This document shows positions 47,715 through 61,300 of a stretch of DNA of 64,000 bases, piece after piece. Origin of the DNA: Hippophae tibetana (lineage: Eukaryota > Streptophyta > Magnoliopsida > Rosales > Elaeagnaceae). The notes beneath the pieces were generated by a model. The model was not told where the DNA came from. It saw nothing but the letters and a program-made list of their open reading frames with translations, and ran no database searches. Position 1 is the stretch's first letter; each line of letters begins with the position of its first letter. The stretch covers positions 27,619,843 through 27,683,842 of the forward strand of contig CM072810.1 of the NCBI GenBank assembly GCA_037013495.1. The letters run 5' to 3'. The translations under genes and the position numbers were made by a program.

Positions 47715-49483
47715 TTGCAGGATATAGATTTCAAAATTTCCATTCAACTATATAATTCTAGATTTATTTCATCGTTGAAATGCTTATATGAGTGCTATCC
47801 AAAATGTTTCATGTTCTTTTGAAGAAGTTTAATTTTAAATTCAACTTAATAATCATTTTAGAGCTTGAATTACCTTTTTTTTAATATCCCTGAAAAAGGG
47901 ACTCTTCTTCCTATGAAATTTAGTAAATCTCACGGCAAGTAGAGCCACTTTCTCTTCATTGAGATTAGAGTCATCATTTCTAACAATTGGGTTAAAAACA
48001 TGTTTGCTCGGACCACTATCCTTGATGTCTTAAGACCCAAGTTCTCTCCCTTCTCGAAAGTATATTACTCTCATCTTGGCCACTAGTGATGTAGTTCGAA
48101 TGCCTGCCCAACATATTCGTTTAACAGTAACTTCAATTGGCTTATACATGGACTTAAGTAAATTAATTTGGCATGAAATGATACGGTAGTATTGGATTGA
48201 TTTTCTCATTCTAATTTTCTCTAATAATAGGTCTACCCAAGTTTTAAAAGTAGTTGATTATGTTTGAAAAATATGCAAACACTTTGTCCAAAGTTTCATC
48301 CTCTTGCATGATATAGATTTCAAAATTTCCATTCAACTATATAATTCTAGATTTATTTCATTGTTGAAATGCCCATATGAGTGGTCTCCAAAATGTTTCA
48401 TGTTCTTTTGAAGAAGTTTAATTTTAAATTCAACTTAATAATCATTTTAGAGCTCGAATTACCTTTTTTTTAATATCCCTGAAAAAGGGTCTCTTATTCC
48501 TATGAAATTTAGTAACTCTCATGGCAAGTAGAGCCACTTTCTCTTCATTGAGATTAGAGTAATCATTTCTAACAATTGGGTTAAAAACATGTTTGCTCGG
48601 ACCACTATACTTAATGTCTTAAGAGCCAAGTTCTCTCCCTTCTCGAAAGTATATTACCCTCATCTTGGCCACTAGTGATGTAGTTCGAATGCCTGCCCAA
48701 CATATTCGTTTAACAGTAAGTTCAATTGGCTTATACATGGACTTAAGCAAGGTAATTTGGCATGAAAATGATAAGGTAGTATTGGAATGATTTTCTCATT
48801 CTAATTTTCTCTACTAATAGGTCTACCCAAGTTTTAAAAGTAGTTGATTATGTTTGAAAAATATGCAAACACTTTGTCCAAAGTTTCATCCTCTTGCATG
48901 ATATAGAATTCAAAATTTCCATTAAACTATATAATTCTAGATTTATTTCATCGTTGAAATGCCTATATGAGTGGTCTCCAAAATGTTTCTTCTTCTTTTG
49001 AAGAAGTTTAATTTTAAATTCAACTTAATAATCATTTTAGAGCTCGAATTACCTTTTTTTTAATATCCCTGAAAAAGGGACTCTTCTTCCTATGAAATTT
49101 AGTAAATCTCACGTCAAGTAGAGCCACTTTCTCTTCATTGAGACTAGAGTCATCATTTCTAACAATTGGGTTAAAAACATGTTCGCTCGGACCACTATCC
49201 TTGATGTCTTAAGAGCCAAGTTCTCTCCCTTCTCGAAAGTATATTACTCTCATCTTGGCCACTAGTGATGTAGTTCGAATGCCTGCCCAACATATTCAGT
49301 TAACAGTAAGTTTAATTGGCTTGTACATAGACTTAAGTAAATTAATTTGGCATGAAAATGATACGGTAGTATTGGAATGATTTTCTCATTCTAATTTTCT
49401 CTACTAATAGGTCTACCCAAGTTTTAAAAGTAGTTGATTATGTTTGAAAAATATGCAAACACTTTGTCCAAAGTTTCATCCTC
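47715..49483 (-). repeat. Four-monomer duplication, copy 2 (P-R-S, fourth unit not retained)
   Basis: Starts at 47715, 48304 and 48894. It matches 45358-47125 including CTTAATGTCTTAAG near 48610 and AGAATTCAAAATTTCC near 48904. Similarity is lost near the end of the S monomer: copy 1 continues with AGTAACTTCAATTGGCTTATAC, whereas this copy has CATTCAGTTAACAGTAAG and TTTAATTGGCTTG. The duplicated tract is therefore about 1.57 kb of strong match within a 2,357-bp period. Confidence 0.87.
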
Positions 49484-51251
49484 TTGCATGATATAGATTT
49501 CAAAATTTCCATTCAACTATATAATTCTAGATTTATTTTATCATTGATATGCCTATATGAGTGGTCTCCAAAATGTTTCATGTTCTTTTGAAGAATTTTA
49601 ATTTTAAATTCAACTTAATAATCATTTTAGAGCTCGAAATACCTTTTTTTTAATATCCCTGAAAAAGGGACTCTTCTTCCTATGAAATTTAGTAAATCTC
49701 ACGGCAAGTAGAGCCACTTTCTCTTCATTGAGATTAGAGTCATCATTTCTAACAATTTTGTTAAAAACATGTTTGCTCGGACCACTATCCTTGATGTCTT
49801 AAGAGCCAAGTTCTCTCCCTTGTCGAAAGTATATTACTCTCATCTTGGCCACTAGTGATGTAGTTCGAATGCCTGCCCAACATATTCATTTAACAGTAAG
49901 TTCAATTGGCTTGTACATGGACCTAAGTAAATTAATTTGGCATGAAATGATACGGTAGTATTGGATTGATTTTCTCATTCTAATTTTCTCTAATAATAGG
50001 TCCACCCAAGTTTTAAAAGTAGTTGATTACGTTTGAAAAATATGCAAAGACTTTGTCCAAAGTTTCATCCTCTTGCATGATATAGATTTCAAAATTTCCA
50101 TTCAACTATATAATTCTAGATTTATTTTATCGTTGATATGCCTATATGAGTGGTCTCAAAAATGTTTCATGTTCTTTTGAAGAATTTTAATTTTAAATTC
50201 AACTTAATAATCATTTTACAGCTCGAATTTCCTTTTTTTTAATATCCCTGAAAAAGGGTCTCTTCTTCCTATGAAATTTAGTAAATCTCACGGAAAGTAG
50301 AGCCACTTTTTCATCATTGAGATAAGAGTCATCATTTCTAACAATTGGGTTAAAAACATGTTCGCTCGGACCACTATCCTTGATGTCTTAAGAGCCAAGT
50401 TCTCTCGCTTCTCAAAAGTATATTACTCTCATCTTGGCCACTAGTGATGTAGTTCGAATGCCTGCCCAACATATTCATTTAACAGTAAGTTCAATTGGCT
50501 TGTACATGGACTTAAATAAATTAATTTGGCATGAAATGATACGGTAGTATTGGATTGATTTTCTCATTCTAATTTTCTCTAATAATAGGTCTACCCAAGT
50601 TTTAAAAGTAGTTGATTATGTTTGAAAAATATGCAAACACTTTGTCCAAAGTTTCATCCTCTTGCATGATATAGATTTCAAAATTTCCATTCAACTATAT
50701 AATTCTAGATTTATTTCGTTGTTGAAATGCCCATATGAGTGGTCTCCAAAATGTTTCATGTTCTTTTGAAGAAGTTTAATTTTAAATTCAACTTAATAAT
50801 CATTTTAGAGATCGAATTACCTTTTTTTTAATATCCCTGAAAAAGGGACTCTTCTTCCTATGAAATTTAGTAAATCTCACGTCAAGTAGAGCCACTTTCT
50901 CTTCATTGAGATTCGAGTCATCATTTCTAACAATTGGGTTAAAAACATGTTCGCTCGGACCATTATCCTTGATGTCTTAAGAGCCAAGTTCTCTCCCTTC
51001 TCGAAAGTATATTACTCTCATCTTGGCCACTAGTGATGTAGTTCGAATGCCTGCCCAACATATTCATTTAACAGTAAGTTCAATTGGCTTGTACATAGAC
51101 TTAAGTAAATTAATTTGGCATGAAAATGCTACGGTAGTATTGGAATGATTTTCTCATTCTAATTTTCTCTACTAATAGGTCTACCCAAGTTTTAAAAGTA
51201 GTTGATTATGTTTGAAAAATATGCAAACACTTTGTCCAAAGTTTCATCCTC
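49484..51251 (-). repeat. Mixed monomers with B/Q-like starts and an R mosaic
   Basis: Starts at 49484, 50073 and 50662. The first two have TTTTATC[A/G]TTGATATGCC and GAAGAATTTTAA, like the 34759 series. The second also has ACAGCTC, CGAATTTCC, CATCATTGAG and CTCGCTTC. The third starts as R (GCCCATATGAG, with TTTCGTTG) and continues with GAGATCGAATT, CACGTCAAG and GATTCGAGTC, a combination that recurs in 52431 and 53612. No duplicated higher-order unit is visible inside this stretch. Confidence 0.8.
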
Positions 51252-54201
51252 TTACATGATATATATTTCAAAATTTCCATTCAACTATATAATTCTAGAT
51301 TTATTTCATCGTTGAAATGCCTATATGAGTGGTCTCCAAAATGTTTCTTCCTCTTTTGAAGAAGTTTAATTTTAAATTCAACTTAATAATCATTTTAGAG
51401 CTTGAATTACCTTTTTTTTTATATCCCTGAAAAAGGGACTCTTCTTCCTATGAAATTTAGTAAATCTCACGGCAAGTAGAGCCACTTTCTCTTCATTGAG
51501 ATTAGAGTCATCATTTCTAACAATTGGGTTAAAAACATTTTTGCTCGGACCACTATCCTTGATGTCTTAAGAGCCAAGTTCTCTCCCTTCTCGAAAGTAT
51601 ATTACTCTCATCTTGGCCACTAGTGATGTAGTTCGAATGCCTGCCCAACATATTCGTTTAACAGTAACTTCAATTGGCTTATACATGGACTTAAGTAAAT
51701 TAATTTGGCATGAAATGATACGGTAGTATTGGATTGATTTTCTCATTCTAATTTTCTCTAATAATAGGTCTACCCAAGTTTTAAAAGTAGTTGATTATGT
51801 TTGTAAAATATGCAAACACTTTGTCCAAAGTTTCATCCTTTTGCATGATATAGATTTCAAAATTTCCATTCAACTATATAATTCTAGATTTATTTCATTG
51901 TTGAAATGCCCATAAGAGTGGTCTCCAAAATGTTTCATGTTCTTTTGAAGAAGTTTAATTTTAAATTCAACTTAATAATCATTTTAGAGCTCGAATTACC
52001 TTTTTTTTAATATCCCTGAAAAAGGGTCTCTTATTCCTATGAAATTCAGTAAATCTCATGGAAAGTAGAGCCACTTTCTCTTCATTGAGATTAGAGTCAT
52101 CATTTCTAACAATTGGGTTAAAAACATGTTTTCTCGGACCACTATACTGGATGTCTTAAGAGCCAAGTTCTCTCCCTTCTCGAAAGTATATTACCCTCAT
52201 CTTGGCCACTAGTGATGTAGTTCGAATACCTGCCCAACATATTCGTTTAACAGTAAGTTCAATTGGCTTATACATGGACTTAAGCAGGGTAATTTGGCAT
52301 GAAAATGATAAGGTAGTATTGGAATGATTTTCTCAATCTAATTTTCTTTGCTAATAGGTCCACCCAAGTTTTAAAAGTAGTTGATTACGTTTGAAAAATA
52401 TGCAAAGACTTTGTCCAAAGTTTCATCCTCTTGCATGATATAGATTTCAAAATTTCCATTCAACTATATTATTCTAGATTTATTTCATCGTTGAAATGCC
52501 TATATGAGTGGTCTCCAAAATGTTTCTTCTTCTTTTGAAGAAGTTTAATTTTAAATTCAACTTAATAATCATTTTAGAGATCGAATTACCTTTTTTTTAA
52601 TATCCCTGAAAAAGGGACTCTTCTTCCTATGAAATTTAGTAAATCTCACGTCAAGTAGAGCCACTTTCTCTTCATTGAGATTCGAGTCATCATTTCTAAC
52701 AATTGGGTTAAAAACATGTTCGCTCGGACCATTATCCTTGATGTCTTAAGTGCCAAGTTCTCTCCCTTCTCGAAAGTATATTACTCTCATCTTGGTCACT
52801 AGTGATGTAGTTCGAATGCCTGCCCAACATATTCATTTAACAGTAGGTTCAATTGGCTTGTACATAGACTTAAGTAAATTAATTTGGCATGAAAATGATA
52901 CGGTAGTATTGGAATGATTTTCTCATTCTAATTTTCTCTAATAATAGGTCTACCCAAGTTTTAAAAGTAGTTGATTATGTTTGAAAAATATGCAAACACT
53001 TTGTCCAAAGTTTCATCCTCTTGCATGATATAGATTTCAAAATTTCCATTCAACTATATAATTCTAGATTTATTTCATTGTTGAAATGCCCATATGAGTG
53101 GTCTCCAAAATGTTTCATGTTCTTTTGAAGAAGTTTAATTTTAAATTCAACTTAATAATCATTTTAGAGCTCGAATTACCTTTTTTTTAATATCCCTGAA
53201 TAAGGGTCTCTTATTCCTATGAAATTTAGTAAATCTCATGGCAAGTAGAGCCACTTTCTCTTCATTGAGATTAGAGTCATCATTTCTAACAATTGGGTTA
53301 AAAACATGTTTGCTCGGACCACTATACTTGATGTCTTAAGAGCCAAGTTCTCTCCCTTCTCGAAAGTATATTACCCTCATCTTGGCCACTAGTGATGTAG
53401 TTCGAATACCTGCCCAACATATTCGTTTAACAGTAAGTTCAATTGGCTTATACATGGACTTAAGCAGGGTAATTTGGCATGAAAATGATAAGGTAGTATT
53501 GGAATTGATTTTCTCAATCTAATTTTCTTTGCTAATAGGTCCACCCAAGTTTTAAAAGTAGTTGATTACGTTTGAAAAATATGCAAAGACTTTGTCCAAA
53601 GTTTCATCCTCTTGCATGATATAGATTTCAAAATTTCCATTCAACTATATTATTCTAGATTTATTTCATCGTTGAAATGCCTATATGAGTGGTCTCCAAA
53701 ATGTTTCTTCTTCTTTTGAAGAAGTTTAATTTTAAATTCAACTTAATAATCATTTTAGAGATCGAATTACCTTTTTTTTAATATCCCTGAAAAAGGGACT
53801 CTTCTTCCTATGAAATTTAGTAAATCTCACGTCAAGTAGAGCCACTTTCTCTTCATTGAGATTCGAGTCATCATTTCTAACAATTGGGTTAAAAACATGT
53901 TTGCTCGGACCATTATCCTTGATGTCTTAAGAGCCAAGTTCTCTCCCTTCTCGAAAGTATATTACTCTCATCTTGGCCACTAGTGATGTAGTTCGAATGC
54001 CTGCCCAACATATTCATTTAATAGTAAGTTCAATTGGCTTGTACATAGACTTAAGTAAATTAATTTGGCATGAAAATGATACGGTAGTATTGGAATGATT
54101 TTCTCATTCTAATTTTCTCTACTAATAGGTCTATCCAAGTTTTAAAAGTAGTTTATTATGTTTGAAAAATATGCAAACACTTTGTCCAAAGTTTCATCCT
54201 C
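51252..54201 (-). repeat. T-R-S'-R-S' block containing a dimer duplication
   Basis: Starts at 51252, 51841, 52431, 53021 and 53612. T (51252) has TTTCTTCCTCTTTTG and CTTACATG. R units have GCCCATA and, in both, CGAATACCTG and AAGCAGGGTAA. S' units have TATTATTCTAG, TTTCTTCTTC, GAGATCGAATT and GATTCGAGTC. The R-S' pair 51841-53020 is repeated at 53021-54201, about 1,180 bp apart, with a few private changes in each copy (GTTTTCTCGG and ATACTGGATG in the first; CTGAATAAGGG and GGAATTGATTTTC in the second). The block is followed by another T and R at 54202, so T-R recurs after 2,950 bp. Confidence 0.85.
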
Positions 54202-57200
54202 TGGCATGATATAGATTTCAAAATTTCCATTCAACTATATAATTCTAGATTTATTTCATCGTTGAAATGCCTATATGAGTGGTCTCCAAAATGTTTCTTC
54301 CTCTTTTGAAGAAGTTTAATTTTAAATTCAACTTAATAATCATTTTAGAGCTTGAATTACATTTTTTTAATATCCCTGAAAAAGGGACTCTTCTTCCTAT
54401 GAAATTTAGTAAATCTCACGGCAAGTAGAGCCACTTTCTCTTCATTGAGATTAGAGTCATCATTTCTAACAATTGGGTTAAAAACATGTTTGCTCGGACC
54501 ACTATCCTTGATGTCTTAAGAGCCAAGTTCTCTCCCTTCTCAAAAGTATATTACTCTCATCTTGGCCACTAGTGATGTAGTTCGAATGCCTGCCCAACAT
54601 ATTCGTTTAACAGTAACTTCAATTGGCTTATACATGGACTTAAGTAAATTAATTTGGCATGAAATGATACGGTAGTATTGGATTGATTTTCTCATTCTAA
54701 TTTTCTCTAATAATAGGTCTACCCAAGTTTTAAAAGTAGTTGATTATGTTTGAAAAATATGCAAACACTTTGTCCAAAGTTTCATCCTTTTGCATGATAT
54801 AGATTTCAAAATTTCCATTCAACTATATAATTCTAGATTTATTTCATTGTTGAAATGCCCATATGAGTGGTCTCCAAAATGTTTCATGTTCTTTTGAAGA
54901 AGTTTAATTTTAAATTCAACTTAATAATCATTTTAGAGCTCGAATTACCTTTTTTTTAATATTCCTGAAAAAGGGTCTCTTATTCCTATGAAATTTAGTA
55001 AATCTCATGGCAAGTAGAGCCACTTTCTCTTCATTGAGATTAGAGTCATCATTTCTAACAATTGGGTTAAAAACATGTTTGCTCGGACCACTATACTTGA
55101 TGTCTTAAGAGCCAAGTTCTCTTCCTTCTCAAAAGTATATTACTCTCATCTTGGCCACTATTGATGTAGTTCGAATGCCTGCCCAACATATTCATTTAAC
55201 AGTAAGTTCAATTGGCTTGTACATGGACTTAAGTAAATTATTTTGGCATGAAAATGATACGGTAGTATTGGAATGATTTTCTCATTCTAATTTTCTCTAC
55301 TAATAGGTCTACCCAAGTTTTAAAAGTAGTTGATTATGTTTGAAAAATATGAAAACACTTTGTAAAAAGTTTCATCCTCTTGCATGATATAGATTTCAAA
55401 ATTTCCATTCAACTATATAATTCTAGATTTATTTCATCGTTGAAATGCCTATATGAGTGCTATGTAAAATGTTTCATGTTCTTTTGAAAAAGTTTAATTT
55501 TAAATTCAACTTAATAATCATTTTAGAGCTCGAATTACCTTTTTTTTAATATCCCTGAAAAAGGGTCTCTTCTTCCTATGAAATTTAGTAAATCTCACGG
55601 CAAGTAGTGCCACTTTCTCTTCATTGAGATTAGAGTCATCATTTCTAATAATTGGGTTAAAAGCATGTTTGCTCGGACCACTATCCTTGATGTCTTAAGA
55701 GCCAAGTTCTCTCCCTTCTCGAAAGTATATTACTCTCATCTTGGCCACTAGTGATGTAGTTCGAATGCCTGCCCAACATATTCGTTTAACAGTAACTTCA
55801 ATTGGCTTATACATGGACTTAAGTAAATTAATTTGGCATGAAAATGATACGGTAGTATTGGAATGATTTTCTTAATCTAATTTTCTTTGCTAATAGGTCC
55901 ACCCAAGTTTTAAAAGTAGTTGATTACGTTTGAAAAATATACAAAGACTTTGTCCAAAGTTTCATCCTCTTGCATGATATAGATTTCAAAATTTCCATTC
56001 AACTATATAATTCTAGATTTATTTCATCGTTGAAATGCCTATATGAGTGGTCTCCAAAATGTTTCTTCTTCTTTTGAAGAAGTTTAATTTTAAATTCAAC
56101 TTAATAATCATTTTAGAGCTCGAATTACCTTTTTTTTAATATCCCTAAAAAAGGGTCTCTTATTCCTATGAAATTTAGTAAATCTCACGGCAAGTAGTGC
56201 CACTTTCTCTTCATTGAGATTAGAGTCATCATTTCTAACAATTGGGTTAAAAACATGTTTGCTCGGACCACTATACTTGATGTCTTAAGAGCCAAGTTCT
56301 CTCCCTTCTCGAAAGTATATTACCCTCATCTTGGCCACTAGTGATGTAGTTCGAATACCTGCCCAACATATTCGTTTAACAGTAAGTTCAATTGGCTTAT
56401 ACATGGACTTAAGCAAGGTAATTTGGCATGAAAATGATAAGGTAGTATTGGAATGATTTTCTCAATCTAATTTTCTTTGCTAATAGGTCCACCCAAGTTT
56501 TAAAAGTAGTTGATTACGTTTGAAAAATATGCAAAGACTTTGTCCAAAGTTTCATCCTCTTGCATGATATAGATTTCAAAATTTCCATTCAACTATATAA
56601 TTCTAGATTTATTTCATCGTTGAAATGCCTATATGAGTGCTATGCAAAATGTTTCATGTTCTTTTGAAGAAGTTTAATTTTAAATTCAACTTAATAATCA
56701 TTTTAGAGCTCGAATTACCTTTTTTTTAATATCCATGAAAAAGGGTCTCTTCTTCCTATGAAATTTAGTAAATCTCACGTCAAGTAGAGCCACTTTCTCT
56801 TCATTGAGATTAGAGTCATCATTTCTAACAATTGCGTTAAAAACATGTTCGCTCGGACCATTATCCTTGATGTCTTAAGAGCCAAGTTCTCTCCCTTCTC
56901 GAAAGTATATTACTCTCATCTTGGCCACTAGTGATGTAGTTCGAATGCCTGCCCAACATATTCTTTAACAGTAAGTTCAATTGGATTGTACATAGACTTA
57001 AGTAAATTAATTTGGCATGAAAATGATACGGTAGTATTGGAATGATTGTCTCATTCTAATTTTCTCTACTAATAGGTCTACCCAAGTTTTAAAAGTAGTT
57101 GATTATGTTTGAAAAATATGCAAACAATTTGTCCAAAGTTTCATCCTCTTGCATGATATAGATTTCAAAATTTCCATTCAACTATATAATTCTAGATTTA

Positions 57201-58328
57201 TTTCATCGTTGAAATGCTTATATGAGTGCTATCCAAAATGTTTCATGTTCTTTTGAAGAAGTTTAATTTTAAATTCAACTTAATAATCATTTTAGAGCTC
57301 GAATTACCTTTTTTTTAATATCCCTGAAAAAGGGTCTCTTATTCCTATAAAATTTAGTAAATCTCATGGCAAGTAGAGCCACTTTCTCCTCATTGAGATT
57401 AGAGTCATCATTTCTAACAATTGGGTTAAAAACATGTTTGCTCGGACCACTATACTTGATGTCTTAAGAGCCAAGTTCTCTCTCTTCTCGAAAGTATATT
57501 ACCCTCATCTTGGCCACTAGTGATGTAGTTCGAATGCCTGCCCAACATATTCGTTTAACAGTAAGTTCAATTGGCTTATACATGGACTTAAGCAAGGTAA
57601 TTTGGCATGAAAATGATAAGGTAGTATTGGAATGATTTTCTCAATCTAATTTTCTTTGCTAATAGCTCCACCCAAGTTTTAAAAGTAGTTGATTACGTTT
57701 GAAAAATACACAAAGACTTTGTCCAAAGTTTCATCCTCTTGCATGATATAGATTTCAAAATTTCCATTCAACTATATAATTCTAGATTTATTTCATCGTT
57801 GAAATGCCTATATGAGTGGTCTCCAAAATGTTTCTTCTTCTTTTGAAGAAATTTAATTTTAAATTCAACTTAATAATCATTTTAGAGCTCGAATTACCTT
57901 TTTTTTAATATCCCTGAAAAAGGGACTCTTCTTCCTATGAAATTTAGTAAATCTCACGTCAAGTAGAGCCACTTTCTCTTCATTGAGATTAGAGTCATCA
58001 TTTCTAACAATTTGGTTAAAAACATGTTCGCTCGGACCACTATCCTTGATGTCTTAAGAGCCAAGTTCTATCCCTTCTCGAAAGTATATTACTCTCATCT
58101 TGGCCACTAGTGATGTAGTTCGAATGCCTGCCCAACATATTCATTTAACAGTAAGTTCAATTGGCTTGTACATAGACTTAAGTAAATTAATTTGGCATCA
58201 AAATGATACGGTAGTATTGGAATGATTTTGTCATTCTAATTTTCTCTACTAATAGGTCTACCCAAGTTTTAAAAGTAGTTGATTATGTTTGAAAAATATG
58301 CAAACACTTTGTCCAAAGTTTCATCCTC
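54202..58328 (-). repeat. Mixed T, R, U, S and V monomers
   Basis: Starts at 54202, 54790, 55380, 55970, 56560, 57149 and 57739. T (54202) has TTTCTTCCTC, CTGGCATG and a shortened T tract. R (54790) has ATATTCCTG. U-like units (55380, 56560) have GCTATGTAAAATG or GCTATGCAAAATG. S (55970, 57739) have TTTCTTCTTC. 57149 has GCTTATATGAG with TTATTCC. 55380 and 55970 share AAGTAGTGCC. No precise tandem higher-order unit is evident; it reads as shuffled neighbours of the two flanking blocks. Confidence 0.8.
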
Positions 58329-61300
58329 TTACATGATATAGATTTCAAAATTTCCATTCAACTATATAATTCTAGATTTATTTCATCGTTGAAATGCCTA
58401 TATGAGTGCTATCCAAAATGTTTCATGTTCTTTTGAAGAAGTTTAATTTTAAATTCAACTTAATAATCATTTTAGAGCTCGAATTACCTTTTTTTTAATA
58501 TCCCTGAAAAAGGGTCTCTTCTTCCTATGAAATTTAGTAAATCTGACGGCAAGTAGAGCCACTTTCTCTTCATTGAGATAAGAGTCATCATTTCTAACAA
58601 TTGGATTAAAAACATGTTCGCTCGGACCACTATCCTTGATGTCTTAAGAGCCAAGTTCTCTCCCTTCTCAAAAGTATATTACTCTCATCTTGGCCACTAG
58701 TGATGTAGTTCGAATGCCTGCCCAACATATTCATTTAACAGTAAGTTCAATTGGCTTGTACATGGACTTAAGTAAATTATTTTGGCATGAAAATGATACG
58801 GTAGTATTGGAATGATTTTCTCATTCTAATTTTCTCTACTAGTAGGTCTACCCAAGTTTTAAAAGTAGTTGATTATGTTTGAAAAATATGCAAACACTTT
58901 GTCCAAAGTTTCATCCTCTTGCATGATATAGATTTCAAAATTTCCATTCAACTATACAATTCTAGATTTATTTCATCGTTGAAATGCCTATATGAGTGCT
59001 ATGCAAAATGTTTCATGTTATTTTGAAGAAGTTTAATTTTAAATTCAACTTAATAATCATTTTAGAGCTGGAATTACCTTTTTTTTAATATCCCTGAAAA
59101 AGGGACTCTTCTTCCTATGAAATTTAGTAAATCTCACGGCAAGTAGAGCCACTTTCTCTTCATTGAGATTAGAGTCATCATTTCTAACAATTGGGTTAAA
59201 AACATGTTTGCTCGGACCACTATCCTTGATGTCTTAAGAGCCAAGTTCTCTCCCTTCTCGAAAGTATATTACTCTCATCTTGGCCACTAGTGATGTAGTT
59301 CGAATGCCTGCCCAACATATTCGTTTAACAGTAACTTCAATTGGCTTATACATGGACTTAAGTAAATTAATTTGGCATGAAATGATACGGTAGTATTGGA
59401 TTGATTTTCTCATTCTAATTTTCTCTAATAATAGGTCTACCCATGTTTTAAAAGTAGTTGATTATGTTTGAAAAATATGCAAACACTTTGTCCAAAGTTT
59501 CATCCTTTTGCATGATATAGATTTCAAAATTTCCATTCAACTATATAATTCTAGATTTATTTCATCGTTGAAATGCCTATATGAGTGGTCTCCAAAATGT
59601 TTCTTCTTCTTTTGAAGAAGTTTAATTTTAAATTCAACTTAATAATTATTTTAGAGCTCGAATTACCTTTTTTTTAATATCCCTGAAAAAGGGACTCTTC
59701 TTCCTATGAAATTTAGTAAATCTCACGTCAAGTAGAGCCACTTTCTCTTCATTGAGATAAGAGTCATCATTTCTAACAATTGGGTTAAAAACATGTTCGC
59801 TCGGACCACTATCCTTGATGTCTTAAGAGCCATGTTCTCTCCCTTCTCAAAAGTATATTACTCTCATCTTGGCCACTAGTGATGTAGTTCGAATGCCTGC
59901 CCAACATATTCATTTAACAGTAAGTTCAATTGGCTTGTACATGGACTTAAGTAAATTATTTTGGCATGAAAATGATACGGTAGTATTGAAATGATTTTCT
60001 CATTCTAATTTTCTCTACTAATAGGTCTACCCTAGTATTAAAAGTAGTTCATTATGTTTGAAAAATATGCAAACACTTTGTCCAAAGTTTCATCCTCTTG
60101 CATGATATAGATTTCAAAATTTCCATTCAACTATATAATTCTAGATTTATTTCCTCGTGGAAATGCCTATATGAGTGCTATGCAAAATGTTTCATGTTCT
60201 TTTGAAGAAGTTTAATTTTAAATTAAACTTAATAATCATTTTAGAGCTCGAATTACCTTTTTTTTAATATCCCTGAAAAAGGGACACTTCTTCCTATGAA
60301 ATTTAGTAAATCTCACGGCAAGTAGAGCCACTTTCTCTTCATTGAGATTAGAGTCATCATTTGTAACAATTGGGTTAAAAACATGTTTGCTCGGACCACT
60401 ATCCTTGATGTCTTAAGAGCCAAATTCTCTCCCTTCTCGAAAGTATATTACTCTCATCTTGGCCACTAGTGATGTAGTTCGAATGCCTGCCCAACATATT
60501 CGTTTAACAGTAACTTCAATTGGCTTATACATGGACTTAAGTAAATTAATTTGGCATGAAATGATACGGTAGTATTGGATTGATTTTCTCATTCTAATTT
60601 TCTCTAATAATAGGTCTACCCAAGTTTTAAAAGTAGTTGATTACGTTTGACAAATATGCAAACACTTTGTCCAAAGTTTCATCCTTTTGCATGATATAGA
60701 TTTCAAAATTTCAATTCAACTATATAATTCTAGATTTATTTCATTGTTGAAATGCCCATATGAGTGGTCTCCAAAATGTTTCATGTTCTTTTGAAGAAGT
60801 TTAATTTTAAATTCAACTTAATAATCATTTTAGAGCTCGAATTATCTTTTTTTTAATATTCCTGAAAAAGGGTCTCTTATTCCTATGAAATTTAGTAAAT
60901 CTCATGGCAAGTAGAGCCACTTTCTCTTCATTGAGATTAGAGTCATCATTTCTAACAATTGGGTTAAAAACATGTTTGCTCGGACCACTATACTTGATGT
61001 CTTAAGAGCCAAGTTCTCTCCCTTCTCGGAAGTATATTACCCTCATCTTGGCCACTAGTGATGTAGTTCGAATGCCTGCCCAACATATTCGTTTAACAGT
61101 AAGTTCAATTGGCTTGTACATAGACTTAAGTAAATTAATTTGGCATGAAAATGATACGGTAGTATTGGAATGATTTTCTCATTCTAATTTTCTCTACTAA
61201 TAGGTCTACCCAAGTTTTAAAAGTAGTTGATTATGTTTGAAAAATATGCAAACACTTTGTCCAAAGTTTCATCCTCTTGCATGATATAGATTTCAAAATT

